NCBI GenBank assembly: GCA_021299875.1
Contig: JAJTEW010000003.1
Location: 62,001 to 126,000, forward strand
Direction of reading: 5' to 3'
DNA length: 64,000 nucleotides
Origin: Comamonadaceae bacterium
GTDB lineage: Bacteria > Pseudomonadota > Gammaproteobacteria > Burkholderiales > Burkholderiaceae_C
Each line of letters starts with the position of its first letter. Position 1 is the first letter of the stretch. The notes under the pieces are model-generated. The model made no database searches. It saw only the letters and a program-made list of their open reading frames with translations, and was not told the origin of the DNA. The translations under genes and the position numbers were made by a program. This document shows, one piece after another, positions 52,000 through 60,884 of this stretch.

Positions 52000-52138
52000 G
52001 GTTCGCGAGTGTAGCGGTCTTGGTTCATGGCACTGCGCTCAAGGCGCTTGGGTTGGCTGGATGTTCGCGCTGGGCATGTGCGACAGATGTTGGCGGTCTG
52101 CTGTGCCAAGATCAATCCGTTCAGATTTGGAAGACCCT

Positions 52139-53038
52139 GTGACCAAGCCACCGCACCGCCCAGCACCATCTGCCCAAGCCCGTTGGTGGGGGTCCGGCAT
52201 CGCCTTTGCCGTTCTGGCCATGGCCAGTTTGAGCTTCAGCGATGCCACCAGCCAATGGGTTTTGCTCAGCGTCTCGCCCGTGATGGTGCTGTGGTTTCGC
52301 TACGCGGTGCAGGCGCTGGGCACCACCCTGGTGTTGGGCCCGCTGCGGGGGCGAGCCATGTGGCGTGCGCACAGCCTGCGCTGGCAGTTGCTGCGCGGCT
52401 TGCTCATGGTCTCGTGCAGCTTGTTGGCCTTTTACTGCTTGCAGCGCATGCCGGTGGCCGAGTTCACCGCCACCGTCATGCTCACGCCACTGGTGCTCAC
52501 AGCCTTGGCCCGCTTTGTCATGAAGGAGCAGGTCTCGCCGTTGCGCTGGCTCATGGTCTTGGGCGGGTTGATGGGGGCCATGCTGGTCATCCGTCCGGGT
52601 GGGCAGGTCGACAGCTCGGTGGGCTGGATGGCGCTCACGGTGGTGTTGACTTACGCGGTGTTTCAAGCCGTGACCAGCCACATGACGCGCACCGAAGACC
52701 CGGCTGTGATGCAGCTGTACACCGGCTGGGTGGGGTGGGCCGTGAGCACCCTGCTGGTGCTCAACGCCTGGGTCACACCGCAAAGTGGGCAGGAATGGGT
52801 GCTGCTGCTGTTGGTGGGCCTGGCGGCCACGCTGGGCCAATACCTGTTGATCGTGGCTTTTTCCAAAGCGCCGGCATCGGTGGTTTCGCCTTTCTTGTAC
52901 ACCGGGGTGGGTTTTTCCACCTTATTGGGCTGGTGGTTGTTTGACCACATACCCGACGCTTTGGCCCTCACGGGCATGGGCTTGGTGGTGTTGTGCGGCG
53001 TCGTGTCGGGTCGCACTCAGGGCGCCCGAAAACCCTGA
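52139..53038 (+). CDS. EamA/DMT family transporter
   Basis: A 299-residue membrane protein with ten helices in two EamA repeats (about 15-145 and 160-290). LSFSDATSQWVLL in helix 1 and LAFYCLQRMPVAEFTA in the first repeat are typical of drug/metabolite exporters of the RhaT/YdcZ group. The GTG at 52139 is used as it has GGAAGA upstream and gives the family length; longer in-frame starts lead into sequence opposite the ferredoxin gene. The substrate is unknown. It ends 4 bases from the convergent pseudouridine synthase. Confidence 0.85.
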   Translation: MTKPPHRPAPSAQARWWGSGIAFAVLAMASLSFSDATSQWVLLSVSPVMVLWFRYAVQALGTTLVLGPLRGRAMWRAHSLRWQLLRGLLMVSCSLLAFYCLQRMPVAEFTATVMLTPLVLTALARFVMKEQVSPLRWLMVLGGLMGAMLVIRPGGQVDSSVGWMALTVVLTYAVFQAVTSHMTRTEDPAVMQLYTGWVGWAVSTLLVLNAWVTPQSGQEWVLLLLVGLAATLGQYLLIVAFSKAPASVVSPFLYTGVGFSTLLGWWLFDHIPDALALTGMGLVVLCGVVSGRTQGARKP

Positions 53039-53042
53039 TCAA

Positions 53043-53720
53043 TCAAAGCTGAGGTGAGATGAACGGTGCCGTGGCAGACCACCGCACTGGGGTCTTGAAT
53101 GCCAGAGCTTGTTCGGTAAATGGGTGCACAAAGGCCAGTTCTTGTGCGTGCAGCAGCAAGCGCGGGCTCAGCACCTTGATGTCTGGCGGTGCGTACAGCG
53201 AGTCGCCCAGCATCGGGTGGCCAATGCTTTGCAGGTGCACGCGCAACTGGTGGGTGCGGCCTGTCACGGGTTCGAGCTCGATCAGGCTGGCGCTGTCGCT
53301 GGTTTGCAGGGCACGCCAGCGGCTGCGGCTGGCTTTGCCGTCAGGGTGAATGATGTGCAGCGGGCGACGTTCCCAGTCGAGCAGGATCGGGCCGTCGATG
53401 GTGCGCCAGCCGTCGTCGTCCGTCTCCACGGCAGATTGTGTTTGCGCGGGCTGACCTGTCACCACCGCCAGGTAGCGTTTTTTGACCTGACGGGTTTCAA
53501 ACAGCTTGCTCAGACGGCGTTGGGCCTCAATGCCCCGGGCCATGAGCAGCAAGCCCGAGGTGTCCTGGTCCAGGCGGTGCACGATGAGCGCGTCTGGGTA
53601 GCGGCCCTGCACCCGCTTGGACAGGCAGTCTTGTTTGTCTGGGCCGCGTCCAGGCACAGACAGCAAGCCGCTGGGTTTTTCCAGCACCAGCAGGTGCTCG
53701 TCTTCGTGGATCGGGGTCAT
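53043..53720 (-). CDS. RluA family pseudouridine synthase
   Basis: A 225-residue enzyme with the RluA motif HRLDQDTSGLLLMA, in which the first Asp is catalytic, and the later GRTHQLRVHLQSIGHP. There is no S4 domain, so it resembles short RluA-type enzymes acting on 23S rRNA and tRNA. The start at 53720 (MTPIHEDEHL) fits the fold; the frame stays open further upstream through the small basic gene, which is not the same protein. The 53761-53901 gene lies just upstream. Confidence 0.88.
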   Translation of the reverse strand: MTPIHEDEHLLVLEKPSGLLSVPGRGPDKQDCLSKRVQGRYPDALIVHRLDQDTSGLLLMARGIEAQRRLSKLFETRQVKKRYLAVVTGQPAQTQSAVETDDDGWRTIDGPILLDWERRPLHIIHPDGKASRSRWRALQTSDSASLIELEPVTGRTHQLRVHLQSIGHPMLGDSLYAPPDIKVLSPRLLLHAQELAFVHPFTEQALAFKTPVRWSATAPFISPQL

Positions 53721-53760
53721 GCGGGGCAGGTCAGGCGAGCAGGGCGCTTGACCTGAAAAA

Positions 53761-53901
53761 TCACTTGTCTTTGACTTTGCCGCGGGGGGCCACAAAGGTG
53801 GATGGGGCCATCGGGCGGTCGGAGGTGAAGGTCTTGGGGGGCGCGGTGTCCTTCTTTGGCTTCTTGGCCATTTTGTTGCTGCGTTGTTCGCCTTTGGCCA
53901 T
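53761..53901 (-). CDS. Small basic protein of unknown function
   Basis: A 46-residue protein starting MAKGEQRSNKMAKKPKKD and ending GKVKDK, very rich in Lys and Pro, with no hydrophobic segment. AAGGAAAC lies before the ATG at 53901. Short proteins with this opening are, to my knowledge, frequent conserved hypotheticals in Comamonadaceae; the charge suggests nucleic acid or ribosome binding. It is 40 bases upstream of the RluA-type gene on the same strand, which fits an RNA-related role (inference). Confidence 0.75.
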   Translation of the reverse strand: MAKGEQRSNKMAKKPKKDTAPPKTFTSDRPMAPSTFVAPRGKVKDK

Positions 53902-53951
53902 GGTGTTTCCTTGGGTTGCATCCCGACTTGGGAAGCTTGGATGTTAAAGCA

Positions 53952-53976
53952 CAAAGCCGCAGAATCTGCGGCTTTG
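53952..53976 (-). terminator. Terminator of the nitroreductase gene
   Basis: CAAAGCCGCAG and CTGCGGCTTTG form an 11-base-pair stem around AAT, 40 bases beyond the nitroreductase stop. The stem is strong, but only three T residues follow on the minus strand side, so efficiency is uncertain. Confidence 0.7.
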
Positions 53977-54016
53977 TGGCGGAGTCAAGCCTGCCCGCCA
54001 TGGGCGGGCACGGTCA

Positions 54017-54655
54017 TTATTTGACTTCGGTCACGAACTGCGCGGTGGGGCGTCGCACTTTTTTCAGGTTGGCCAACCAGTCGCCTTCGGCCGCGCGGTA
54101 GCCCAGGGGCACGATGACCACGCTGCGCAGGCCGCGAGCGCTCAGGCCCAAAATTTCGTCCACGGCTTTCGGGTCAAATCCCTCCATCGGGGTGGCGTCG
54201 ACTTCTTCAAAAGCCGCAGCGATCAGGGCTGCCCCCAAGCCGATGTAGGCTTGGCGCGCGGCGTGTTGGTAGTTCACTTCCGGGGTGCGCTCAGGGTAGT
54301 TCTTGAGCAGCATCTGGCGGTAGTTTTCCCAGCCTTCGTTGGTGCCGCCGCGCTGGGCGTTGGTCAGGTCAAACATCATGTTGATGCGCTCGGCCGTGTA
54401 GTTGTCCCAAGCGGCAAACACCAGCAGGTGCGATCCGTCGGTGATCTGGGCCTGGCCCCAGGCCTTGGGCTTGATTTGCTCGCGCACAGCAGGGTTGGTC
54501 ACCAAGATGATTTCAAACGGCTGCAGACCGCTGGAAGTGGGTGCCAGGCGGGCGGCTTCGATGATGCGGTCGACCTTGTCTTGGGGCACCACTTTCGCCG
54601 GGTCCATTTTTTTGCAGGCGTAGCGCCATTCGAGTTTGTTCAGCAAGTCAGACAT
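54017..54655 (-). CDS. NAD(P)H-dependent nitroreductase (NfsB-like)
   Basis: A 212-residue flavoprotein of the nitroreductase family. The FMN-binding blocks are RYACKKMDP, LAPTSSGLQPFEI and VVIVPLGYRAAEGDW. Members reduce nitroaromatics, quinones or flavins with NAD(P)H. The ATG at 54655 (MSDLLNKLEWRYA) is right for the fold; upstream open frame is opposite the pseudouridine synthase end. It is followed by a hairpin terminator. It is a single-gene unit. Confidence 0.92.
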   Translation of the reverse strand: MSDLLNKLEWRYACKKMDPAKVVPQDKVDRIIEAARLAPTSSGLQPFEIILVTNPAVREQIKPKAWGQAQITDGSHLLVFAAWDNYTAERINMMFDLTNAQRGGTNEGWENYRQMLLKNYPERTPEVNYQHAARQAYIGLGAALIAAAFEEVDATPMEGFDPKAVDEILGLSARGLRSVVIVPLGYRAAEGDWLANLKKVRRPTAQFVTEVK

Positions 54656-54744
54656 GGGGGTTCCCTTGGGGGTTAAAAGATGCGCGATTGTGCAGGAAGA
54701 CGCCGGCTCCAGGTGTTGCGTTGGCGCAAGCCAATGCCCCGGAC

Positions 54745-55275
54745 TCAGACGCGCTGCCAAGTACCCGTGGGCAGGCCCTCCAGGTTGTAGGGCCCCACGG
54801 CGGTTCGGATCAGGCGCAGCGTGGGCAGGCCCACGGCGGCGGTCATGCGGCGCACTTGGCGGTTGCGGCCTTCTCTGATGGTCAGTTCCAGCCACGCTGT
54901 GGGAATGCTCTGCCGTTCACGAATTGGCGGGTGGCGCGGCCAAAGGTCGGTAGGCGGGACCACTGCGCTGGCGCGGGCGGGCAGGGTGGGGCCGTCGTTC
55001 AGCGTCACGCCACTGGCCAAGGCGGTGAGCGCTTGGTCGCTCACCACGCCCTCCACCTGCACCAGATAGGTCTTTTCCATCTTGAAGCGTGGGTCGGCGA
55101 TGCGGGCTTGCAAGGGACCCTCGTCGGTCAGCAGCAGCAAGCCTTCGCTGTCCGCGTCCAACCGACCCGCCACGTACACCTCGGGCAGGTCAATGTGGTC
55201 CTTGAGCCCACGCCAGCGTCCTTCGGGGGTGAACTGGCTGAGCACACCATAGGGCTTGTTGAAGCGGATCAGCAT
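54745..55275 (-). CDS. 23S rRNA pseudouridine synthase, RluE-like
   Basis: A 176-residue RsuA-superfamily enzyme without S4 domain. MLIRFNKPYGVLSQF opens the catalytic domain, GRLDADSEGLLLLTDEG holds the catalytic Asp, and GRNRQVRRMTAAVGLPT is the C-terminal motif. The lack of an S4 domain and the length match RluE, which modifies uridine 2457 of 23S rRNA in E. coli. It is divergent from the SRAP-like gene, 36 bases away. Confidence 0.9.
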   Translation of the reverse strand: MLIRFNKPYGVLSQFTPEGRWRGLKDHIDLPEVYVAGRLDADSEGLLLLTDEGPLQARIADPRFKMEKTYLVQVEGVVSDQALTALASGVTLNDGPTLPARASAVVPPTDLWPRHPPIRERQSIPTAWLELTIREGRNRQVRRMTAAVGLPTLRLIRTAVGPYNLEGLPTGTWQRV

Positions 55276-55311
55276 GGGTTTGAGGGTATCAGGTCGGTTA
55301 GCATCCCCCGC

Positions 55312-56043
55312 ATGAGTACCCAGTATGAATGCCTGAAAAGCGCCGACCTGTATGCCGAGGCCTTTGGCATCGATTCGCCTAAAACCCTGTTGGGCAAAGA
55401 CGTCTGGCCGCGCCAGACGGGGTTCTTCATCCGCAAATTTTTTCAGGCTTCTGAGCCAGTCGCTGTGTCCCCGTCGGAGCCCCCATCGCAGGCCTGTGCA
55501 GAGGAAGAGCCCATCGTTTCAGCACCTGCTAGCCCCGGGGTACTGGAATTGGCCCAAGGCCAGTATGGCTTGGTGCCCACATGGGTCAAATCGGCCTCAG
55601 ACGCCAAGCTGCGGTCCACCAAGTTGGCCGTGACCCGCTATGAAACCATGAGCACGGCCACGGCCACGCGGGAGTCCTGGCTGAAAGGCCAGCGCTGCAT
55701 CATCCCGATGCAAGCGTTTTTGGAAAACGACTGGCGCAGTCGCAAAGCCGTGCCCACACGCATTGCAAGGGTGGACGGTCAACCCATGGGGGTGGCGGGG
55801 CTGTGGGAACGCTGGACCCAAGGCGATGAGGAAATCATCAGCTTCACCCTGCTCACGGTGAACGCCAACAGCCACGCCTTGATGAACCGCTATGGCCAAA
55901 ACGGCAATGAAAAACGCATGCCCGCGATCTTGAACGAGGGCGCCTACAGCGCCTGGCTCAACGCCCCCATCGACAAAGCCCGTGAGTTCATGCGGGCCTA
56001 CCCGGCCCACTTGCTGTTGGCCAATCCTGTGCAGAAAAAATAA
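55312..56043 (+). CDS. SRAP-like protein lacking the catalytic residues
   Basis: A 243-residue relative of the SRAP protein at 18403-19032, recognised by GQYGLVPTWVK, AVPTRIARVDGQPMGVAGLWERW and FTLLTVNANSHALM. The family needs Cys at residue 2, an Asn in NARSET, a Glu and a His. Here residue 2 is Ser, NARSET reads VTRYET (Val107), and the His position looks changed to Gly; only the Glu (FLEND, Glu138) remains. A Ser/Pro/Glu-rich insertion occupies about 46-75. The ATG at 55312 is the only sensible start. It may bind DNA without crosslinking. Confidence 0.8.
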   Translation: MSTQYECLKSADLYAEAFGIDSPKTLLGKDVWPRQTGFFIRKFFQASEPVAVSPSEPPSQACAEEEPIVSAPASPGVLELAQGQYGLVPTWVKSASDAKLRSTKLAVTRYETMSTATATRESWLKGQRCIIPMQAFLENDWRSRKAVPTRIARVDGQPMGVAGLWERWTQGDEEIISFTLLTVNANSHALMNRYGQNGNEKRMPAILNEGAYSAWLNAPIDKAREFMRAYPAHLLLANPVQKK

Positions 56044-56086
56044 GCGGTGCGGGGCTGGTCATCGCCATCCGACCTGACGTGCGGGC

Positions 56087-57535
56087 TCAGCCCAAGCGAG
56101 CCCGATGGCGTGCAATCTGCAGGCGCACTTGCGCGGGTGCTGTGCCGCCCAAGGTGTTGCGGGCATGGAGCGAGCCTTGCAGGCTGAGCGGACCGAACAC
56201 ATCCGCTTCGATGCGTCTGTCGAACTGTTGCAAGGTGGCCAGCGGCAGCTCTGACAAATCCACACCCAGACCTTGGGCGGTTTTGACGGCATGGGCCACC
56301 ACTTCGTGCGCATCGCGAAAGGGCAGGCCTTTCTTGACCAAGTAGTCGGCGAGGTCGGTCGCGGTGGCGTAGCCTTTTTTCACAGCGGCTTCCATGGCGG
56401 CGGCGTTGACGTTGATGCCGCCTTCTTTTTGGCCGGTGACGGGGTTGATTTGTCCGCCCACCATTTCGCTGAAGATGCGCAGCGTGTCTTTGAGCGTGTC
56501 CACCGTGTCAAACAGCGGCTCTTTGTCTTCCTGGTTGTCCTTGTTGTAGGCCAAGGGCTGGCCCTTCATCAGGGTGATCAGGCCCATCAGGTGACCGACC
56601 ACACGGCCGGTTTTGCCGCGTGCCAGTTCGGGTACGTCGGGGTTTTTCTTCTGCGGCATGATGGAACTGCCGGTGGTGAAGCGGTCGGCGATCTTCACAA
56701 AACCGAAGTTCTGGCTCATCCACAAAATCAATTCTTCCGAGAAACGGCTGATGTGCACCATGCACAGCGAAGCTGCGGCGGTGAACTCGATGGCGAAGTC
56801 GCGGTCGCTCACGCCGTCCAAGCTGTTTTGGCACACCTGTGGCTGGCCGTGTTCATCGACCATGCCCAGTGAGCGGGCCACGCGTTCGCGGTCCAGTGGG
56901 TAAGTGGTGCCCGCCAAGGCGGCACTGCCCAGCGGCAGGCGGTTGGTGCGGCGGCGCACGTCGCGCATGCGCTCGGCATCGCGGCTGAACATTTCCACAT
57001 AGGCCAGCAAATGGTGTGCAAAGCTCACCGGTTGGGCCACTTGCAGGTGGGTGAAGCCGGGCAGGATGACCTCGACGTTCTGCTCGGCCACATCCACCAG
57101 TGACTGTTGCAGGTCACCCAGCAAATCGATGATCAGGTCCATCTCGCCGCGCAGCCACAAGCGCACATCGGTGGCCACTTGGTCATTGCGGCTGCGGCCG
57201 GTGTGCAGGCGCTTGCCCGCGTCGCCCACGAGTTGCGTCAGGCGCGCTTCGATGTTCAGGTGCACGTCTTCGAGATCGAGCTTCCACTCGAAAGCACCGG
57301 TTTCGATTTCCTGCGTGATCTGCGCCATGCCGCGCTGGATGTCGGCCAGGTCGCTGGCGCCAATGATCTGTTGCGCGGTCAGCATCTCGGCGTGGGCCAG
57401 GCTGCCGGTGATGTCGGCTTGCCATAGGCGTTTGTCAAAGAAGACGCTGGCGGTGTAACGCTTGACCAACTCGCTCATGGGTTCAGAAAAGAGCGCGGAC
57501 CAGGCTTGGGATTTGGTGTCGAGTTGGTTTGTCAT
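56087..57535 (-). CDS. argH: Argininosuccinate lyase
   Basis: A 482-residue enzyme of the fumarase/aspartase superfamily that splits argininosuccinate to arginine and fumarate, the last step of arginine synthesis. [12 protein letters not shown] is the superfamily signature with the catalytic Ser loop; [12 protein letters not shown] and [11 protein letters not shown] are typical ArgH blocks. The length is normal for the family. The start ATG at 57535 is near the small hypothetical gene upstream on the same strand. Confidence 0.97.
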   Translation of the reverse strand: MTNQLDTKSQAWSALFSEPMSELVKRYTASVFFDKRLWQADITGSLAHAEMLTAQQIIGASDLADIQRGMAQITQEIETGAFEWKLDLEDVHLNIEARLTQLVGDAGKRLHTGRSRNDQVATDVRLWLRGEMDLIIDLLGDLQQSLVDVAEQNVEVILPGFTHLQVAQPVSFAHHLLAYVEMFSRDAERMRDVRRRTNRLPLGSAALAGTTYPLDRERVARSLGMVDEHGQPQVCQNSLDGVSDRDFAIEFTAAASLCMVHISRFSEELILWMSQNFGFVKIADRFTTGSSIMPQKKNPDVPELARGKTGRVVGHLMGLITLMKGQPLAYNKDNQEDKEPLFDTVDTLKDTLRIFSEMVGGQINPVTGQKEGGINVNAAAMEAAVKKGYATATDLADYLVKKGLPFRDAHEVVAHAVKTAQGLGVDLSELPLATLQQFDRRIEADVFGPLSLQGSLHARNTLGGTAPAQVRLQIARHRARLG

Positions 57536-57596
57536 AGGTCTGGGATTTTATCGGGCGGGCAGTCGCCACCCGAAAACCGATGGCGAACCCCTGTGT

Positions 57597-57899
57597 TCAA
57601 CCCGTGTGGCGAAGCCCCGCCGCGGTCCCGTTGATTGAGAAGCCAATGCCGCGCTGCACCCGTTCGTCGGCCAAGCCGGCGTGGTCGTGGCGGACCAGCT
57701 CGACTTGCAGGTGATGCAGCGGGTCAATGCAGGGAAAGCAGTGGCGGATCGCGCGATCGAGCGCCGGGTCGCTGGGCAAGCGGTCCAACAAGAGAATGGC
57801 TTCGACCAGGGGCCGCTCGCTGCCTTGGTTTTCGCTTTTGGGGGTGGCGTGGGTCTTGGCATGCGGGGGCATGGGGAGCAATGAGGCGACCTGTTTCAT
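57597..57899 (-). CDS. Hypothetical protein upstream of argH
   Basis: A 100-residue soluble protein that I do not recognise. After a Lys/Pro-rich start it has an ordered part with [20 protein letters not shown] and [19 protein letters not shown], ending in RHTG. The ordered segment, with alternating hydrophobics, looks like real coding sequence. The start at 57899 is unsure as no ribosome site is visible. It lies between argH and the divergent hemC. Confidence 0.5.
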   Translation of the reverse strand: MKQVASLLPMPPHAKTHATPKSENQGSERPLVEAILLLDRLPSDPALDRAIRHCFPCIDPLHHLQVELVRHDHAGLADERVQRGIGFSINGTAAGLRHTG

Positions 57900-58041
57900 G
57901 GGGGGGATCAAAAAAGCTGACCTGAAAGGGCTTTGGAACGGTGTCAATTTCCCTTGACGTCATGCTAGCATTGCTCGAAGAGACAATTTGACCCTTTGAT
58001 TTCATTGTGATGCGATCAAAATTTTTTTCAGAAAGCCCGCT

Positions 58042-58959
58042 GTGACCGAGCCGAAACAACCCCACATCGTCATCGCCACCCGTGAGAGCCGTTTGGCTTT
58101 GTGGCAAGCCGAACACGTCAAATCCTTGCTTGAGGGGCTGGGCTGCACGGTCAAATTGCTGGGCATGACGACCCAAGGCGACCAGATTTTGGACCGCAGC
58201 CTGTCCAAGGTTGGCGGCAAGGGCTTGTTCGTCAAAGAGCTGGAGGTGGCGCTGCAAGAGGGCCAGGCGGACATCGCGGTGCACTCGCTCAAAGATGTGC
58301 CCATGGACATGCCCGAGGGCTTTGAGCTGGCCTGCGTGATGGAACGCGAAGACCCGCGGGATGCTTGGGTGTCGTCGCAATACGCCCGTCTGGAAGACTT
58401 GCCGCCGGGCGCTGTGGTGGGCACATCGAGCCTGCGCCGCACGGTGCTGCTGCGGGCCTTGCGACCCGATTTGAAGATCGAGCCGCTGCGCGGCAACTTG
58501 GACACGCGCCTGCGCAAGCTCGACGAGGGCCAGTACGCGGGCATTGTGCTGGCGGCGGCGGGCCTCAAGCGTCTGGAGATGAGCGCGCGAATTCGCCACA
58601 TTTTTGAAACCGATCAAATGTTGCCCGCCGCAGGCCAGGGCGCTTTGGGCATTGAAATCCGCAGTGACCGGGCCGATTTGCGCGCCCTGCTGGCGCAGCT
58701 GGCCGACGCCCCCTCGTGGCGGCGCGTGGCAGCTGAGCGGGCGGTGAGCCGGGCCATGGGCGGCAGTTGCTCCATGCCCTTGGCCGCGCACGCCACCATT
58801 GAGGGCGGTGTCCTCAAGCTGCAAGCTGCTTGGGGTGATCCGGAGGGCGCGACCACCTTGGTCACAGCCGACGCGCACGCCAGCACCGATGGCCTGCAGG
58901 CGGCGGAGGCTTTGGGCCTGAGTGTGGCGCAAGCTTTGCGCGACGGTGGAGCGCATTGA
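58042..58959 (+). CDS. hemC: Hydroxymethylbilane synthase
   Basis: A 305-residue enzyme that joins four porphobilinogen units to hydroxymethylbilane. [17 protein letters not shown] opens domain 1, KDVPMDMP and ATSSLRR-like [12 protein letters not shown] carry the Arg residues for substrate, and [12 protein letters not shown] holds the Cys that binds the dipyrromethane cofactor. The start codon is GTG. hemD follows after 15 bases, then hemX and hemY, forming one haem operon. Confidence 0.97.
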   Translation: MTEPKQPHIVIATRESRLALWQAEHVKSLLEGLGCTVKLLGMTTQGDQILDRSLSKVGGKGLFVKELEVALQEGQADIAVHSLKDVPMDMPEGFELACVMEREDPRDAWVSSQYARLEDLPPGAVVGTSSLRRTVLLRALRPDLKIEPLRGNLDTRLRKLDEGQYAGIVLAAAGLKRLEMSARIRHIFETDQMLPAAGQGALGIEIRSDRADLRALLAQLADAPSWRRVAAERAVSRAMGGSCSMPLAAHATIEGGVLKLQAAWGDPEGATTLVTADAHASTDGLQAAEALGLSVAQALRDGGAH

Positions 58960-58974
58960 GGCCGGGCAGCTGAC

Positions 58975-59823
58975 ATGGCGCTGGCGCCCTCGACCCATTT
59001 GGCAGATGCCCATCGGGTGATTGTCACCCGCTCCGAGCGTGAAGCGCAAGCCTGGGCCCATGCTTTGCAAGCCTTGGGTGTGCCCAGTGAATCGCTGCCC
59101 TTGATTGAAATTGCCGGTTTGCAAGACCCATCGCCCTTGGCGAGCGCATGGCAAGCCGTGCCCCAATACTTGGCGGTGATGTTCGTCAGTGCCAATGCCG
59201 TGCGTCACTTCATGGCCGCGCGACCGGCGGGCGCGCCGCTTCAACCATGCCGAGCGTGGTCAACCGGGCCGGGCACCCGGGCGGCTTTGCTGGCCGAGGG
59301 CTGGCCGGCCGAGTTGATCGACTCGCCCGACGAGACCGCGCCGCAATTTGACTCGGAAGCCTTGTGGGCCTTGGTGGCCCCACGCGTGATCGATGCCAGC
59401 CCAACCATTGGCTCGGCAGACGCCAAGACCGCTGAGCAGGCTCAACCCGTGGTGTTGATCGTGCGCGGTGCCGATGCACATGGCCAGTTGGCTGGGCGTG
59501 ACTGGCTGGCCTTGCAGATGGAATCTGCGGGCATCCAGGTGCTGCAGACGGTGGCATATGTGCGCCGTGCTCCCCGACTGAGCGCGGTGCAACAAAGCCG
59601 TGCAAGACAAGCCATGAGCGACGGCAGTCGGTGGTTGTTCAGCAGTTCAGAGGCTGCGCTGCACCTGCTGCAGGCTTGCCCGGATTTGAATCTGGATCGG
59701 GCCAAAGCTTTGGCCACCCACCCCCGCATTGCCCTCAGATTGAAGCAATCGGGCTGGTCGTGTGTCGATTTGGTCCCTGCAGGGCTGAAGGCCCAAGCGC
59801 AGTCTATAAAATCACTGGCATGA
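58975..59823 (+). CDS. hemD: Uroporphyrinogen-III synthase
   Basis: A 282-residue enzyme that cyclises hydroxymethylbilane with inversion of ring D. Sequence is poorly conserved in this family; recognition rests on VIVTRSEREAQAW, LAVMFVSANAVRHFM, WLFSSSEAALHLL, and the position between hemC and hemX. The stop codon overlaps the hemX start as ATGA at 59820-59823, so translation is coupled. Confidence 0.93.
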   Translation: MALAPSTHLADAHRVIVTRSEREAQAWAHALQALGVPSESLPLIEIAGLQDPSPLASAWQAVPQYLAVMFVSANAVRHFMAARPAGAPLQPCRAWSTGPGTRAALLAEGWPAELIDSPDETAPQFDSEALWALVAPRVIDASPTIGSADAKTAEQAQPVVLIVRGADAHGQLAGRDWLALQMESAGIQVLQTVAYVRRAPRLSAVQQSRARQAMSDGSRWLFSSSEAALHLLQACPDLNLDRAKALATHPRIALRLKQSGWSCVDLVPAGLKAQAQSIKSLA

Positions 59824-60878
59824 CACCCCCCACAGCAGACCTTCCAGACGCTCATCCCACCGGCGAGCCGCTTGTTTCGGGCGTATCCACCGTGCAGCGC
59901 TCTGGTTGGGTCGTGTTTTTGCTGGGCACTTTGGCCTTGCTGGCCTTGTTGTCCTCTGTTTTCTTGTGGCAAAAACTCTCACGCATTCAAGAGCAGTTGG
60001 CCCGTCAGAGTGCCGACTCTGGGGTCCAGGCCTTGGAGGCCAAGACATGGGCCAAACAAGCCCAAGAAACCGTGAAAGACAGCGCGGCCAGAGTCGCGCT
60101 CTTGGAAGCACGTTTGGCCGAAGTGGCCTTGCAGCGCGCCCAATTGGAAGACCTGATGCAAAGCCTGTCGCGGTCTCGCGACGAGAATTTGTTGGTCGAC
60201 ATCGAGTCGGCACTGCGCATCGCCCAGCAGCAAGCGCTGATGTCCGGCAGCACAGAGCCCTTGGTCGCTGCGTTGCAGTCGGCTCAAAAGCGGGTGCAGC
60301 GCACAGCGCAACCGCGCTTGATGCCCTTGGCCCGCACTTTGGAGAAAGATCTGGAGCGAATCAACAGCCTGCCAGGTTTTGACTTGCCGGGCTTGATGCT
60401 CAAGCTCGACGAAGGGGTCGCTTTGGTTGATGGTCTGGTGCTGGCCAACGCTGCCACGTCCCAGCAAAGTCGACTGAGCCAACAGACCGAACCCATGGCC
60501 AATGCCTCGCCGATGTCTTGGTGGATGGCCGGTTTGACCCGAATGGGTGACGAGTTCAAGAGTTTGCTGCGGGTCAGTCGGATTGACGCACCGGAGGCCG
60601 CCTTGCTGTCGCCAGAGCAAGCTTTTTTCGTGCGTGAAAACCTCAAGCTCAAGTTGCTCAATGCCCGCTTGGGTCTGCTGGCGCGTCAGAAAGATGGTGT
60701 GCGTGCCGACCTCCATGCATCGGCGATTTTGGTTCGGCGCTATGCCGAGCCCCAATCGCGTCGCACCCTCCAGTTGTTGCAGTTGTTGGAGCAAACCACG
60801 GAACAAGTGCGAACAGCCGAGGTGCCCCGCATCGAGGCCTCTTTGACAGCCCTCAGCACCGCTGCGGCTGGAAGGTAA
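59820..60878 (+). CDS. hemX: HemX-like inner-membrane protein
   Basis: A 352-residue protein with a short cytosolic start, one membrane helix at about 30-50 (VVFLLGTLALLALLSSVF), and a long helical periplasmic part with a coiled coil at 50-120. It matches the HemX family encoded between hemD and hemY in many proteobacteria; older annotations as uroporphyrin methyltransferase are not supported by any methyltransferase motif here. The role in haem synthesis is not settled. hemY begins 6 bases later. Confidence 0.9.
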   Translation: MTPPTADLPDAHPTGEPLVSGVSTVQRSGWVVFLLGTLALLALLSSVFLWQKLSRIQEQLARQSADSGVQALEAKTWAKQAQETVKDSAARVALLEARLAEVALQRAQLEDLMQSLSRSRDENLLVDIESALRIAQQQALMSGSTEPLVAALQSAQKRVQRTAQPRLMPLARTLEKDLERINSLPGFDLPGLMLKLDEGVALVDGLVLANAATSQQSRLSQQTEPMANASPMSWWMAGLTRMGDEFKSLLRVSRIDAPEAALLSPEQAFFVRENLKLKLLNARLGLLARQKDGVRADLHASAILVRRYAEPQSRRTLQLLQLLEQTTEQVRTAEVPRIEASLTALSTAAAGR

Positions 60879-60884
60879 ATCAGC

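Noticed and set aside
57724-59244. 506-codon open frame on the minus strand
   Set aside because: It is antisense to hemC and part of hemD and crosses their promoter; low-complexity composition.
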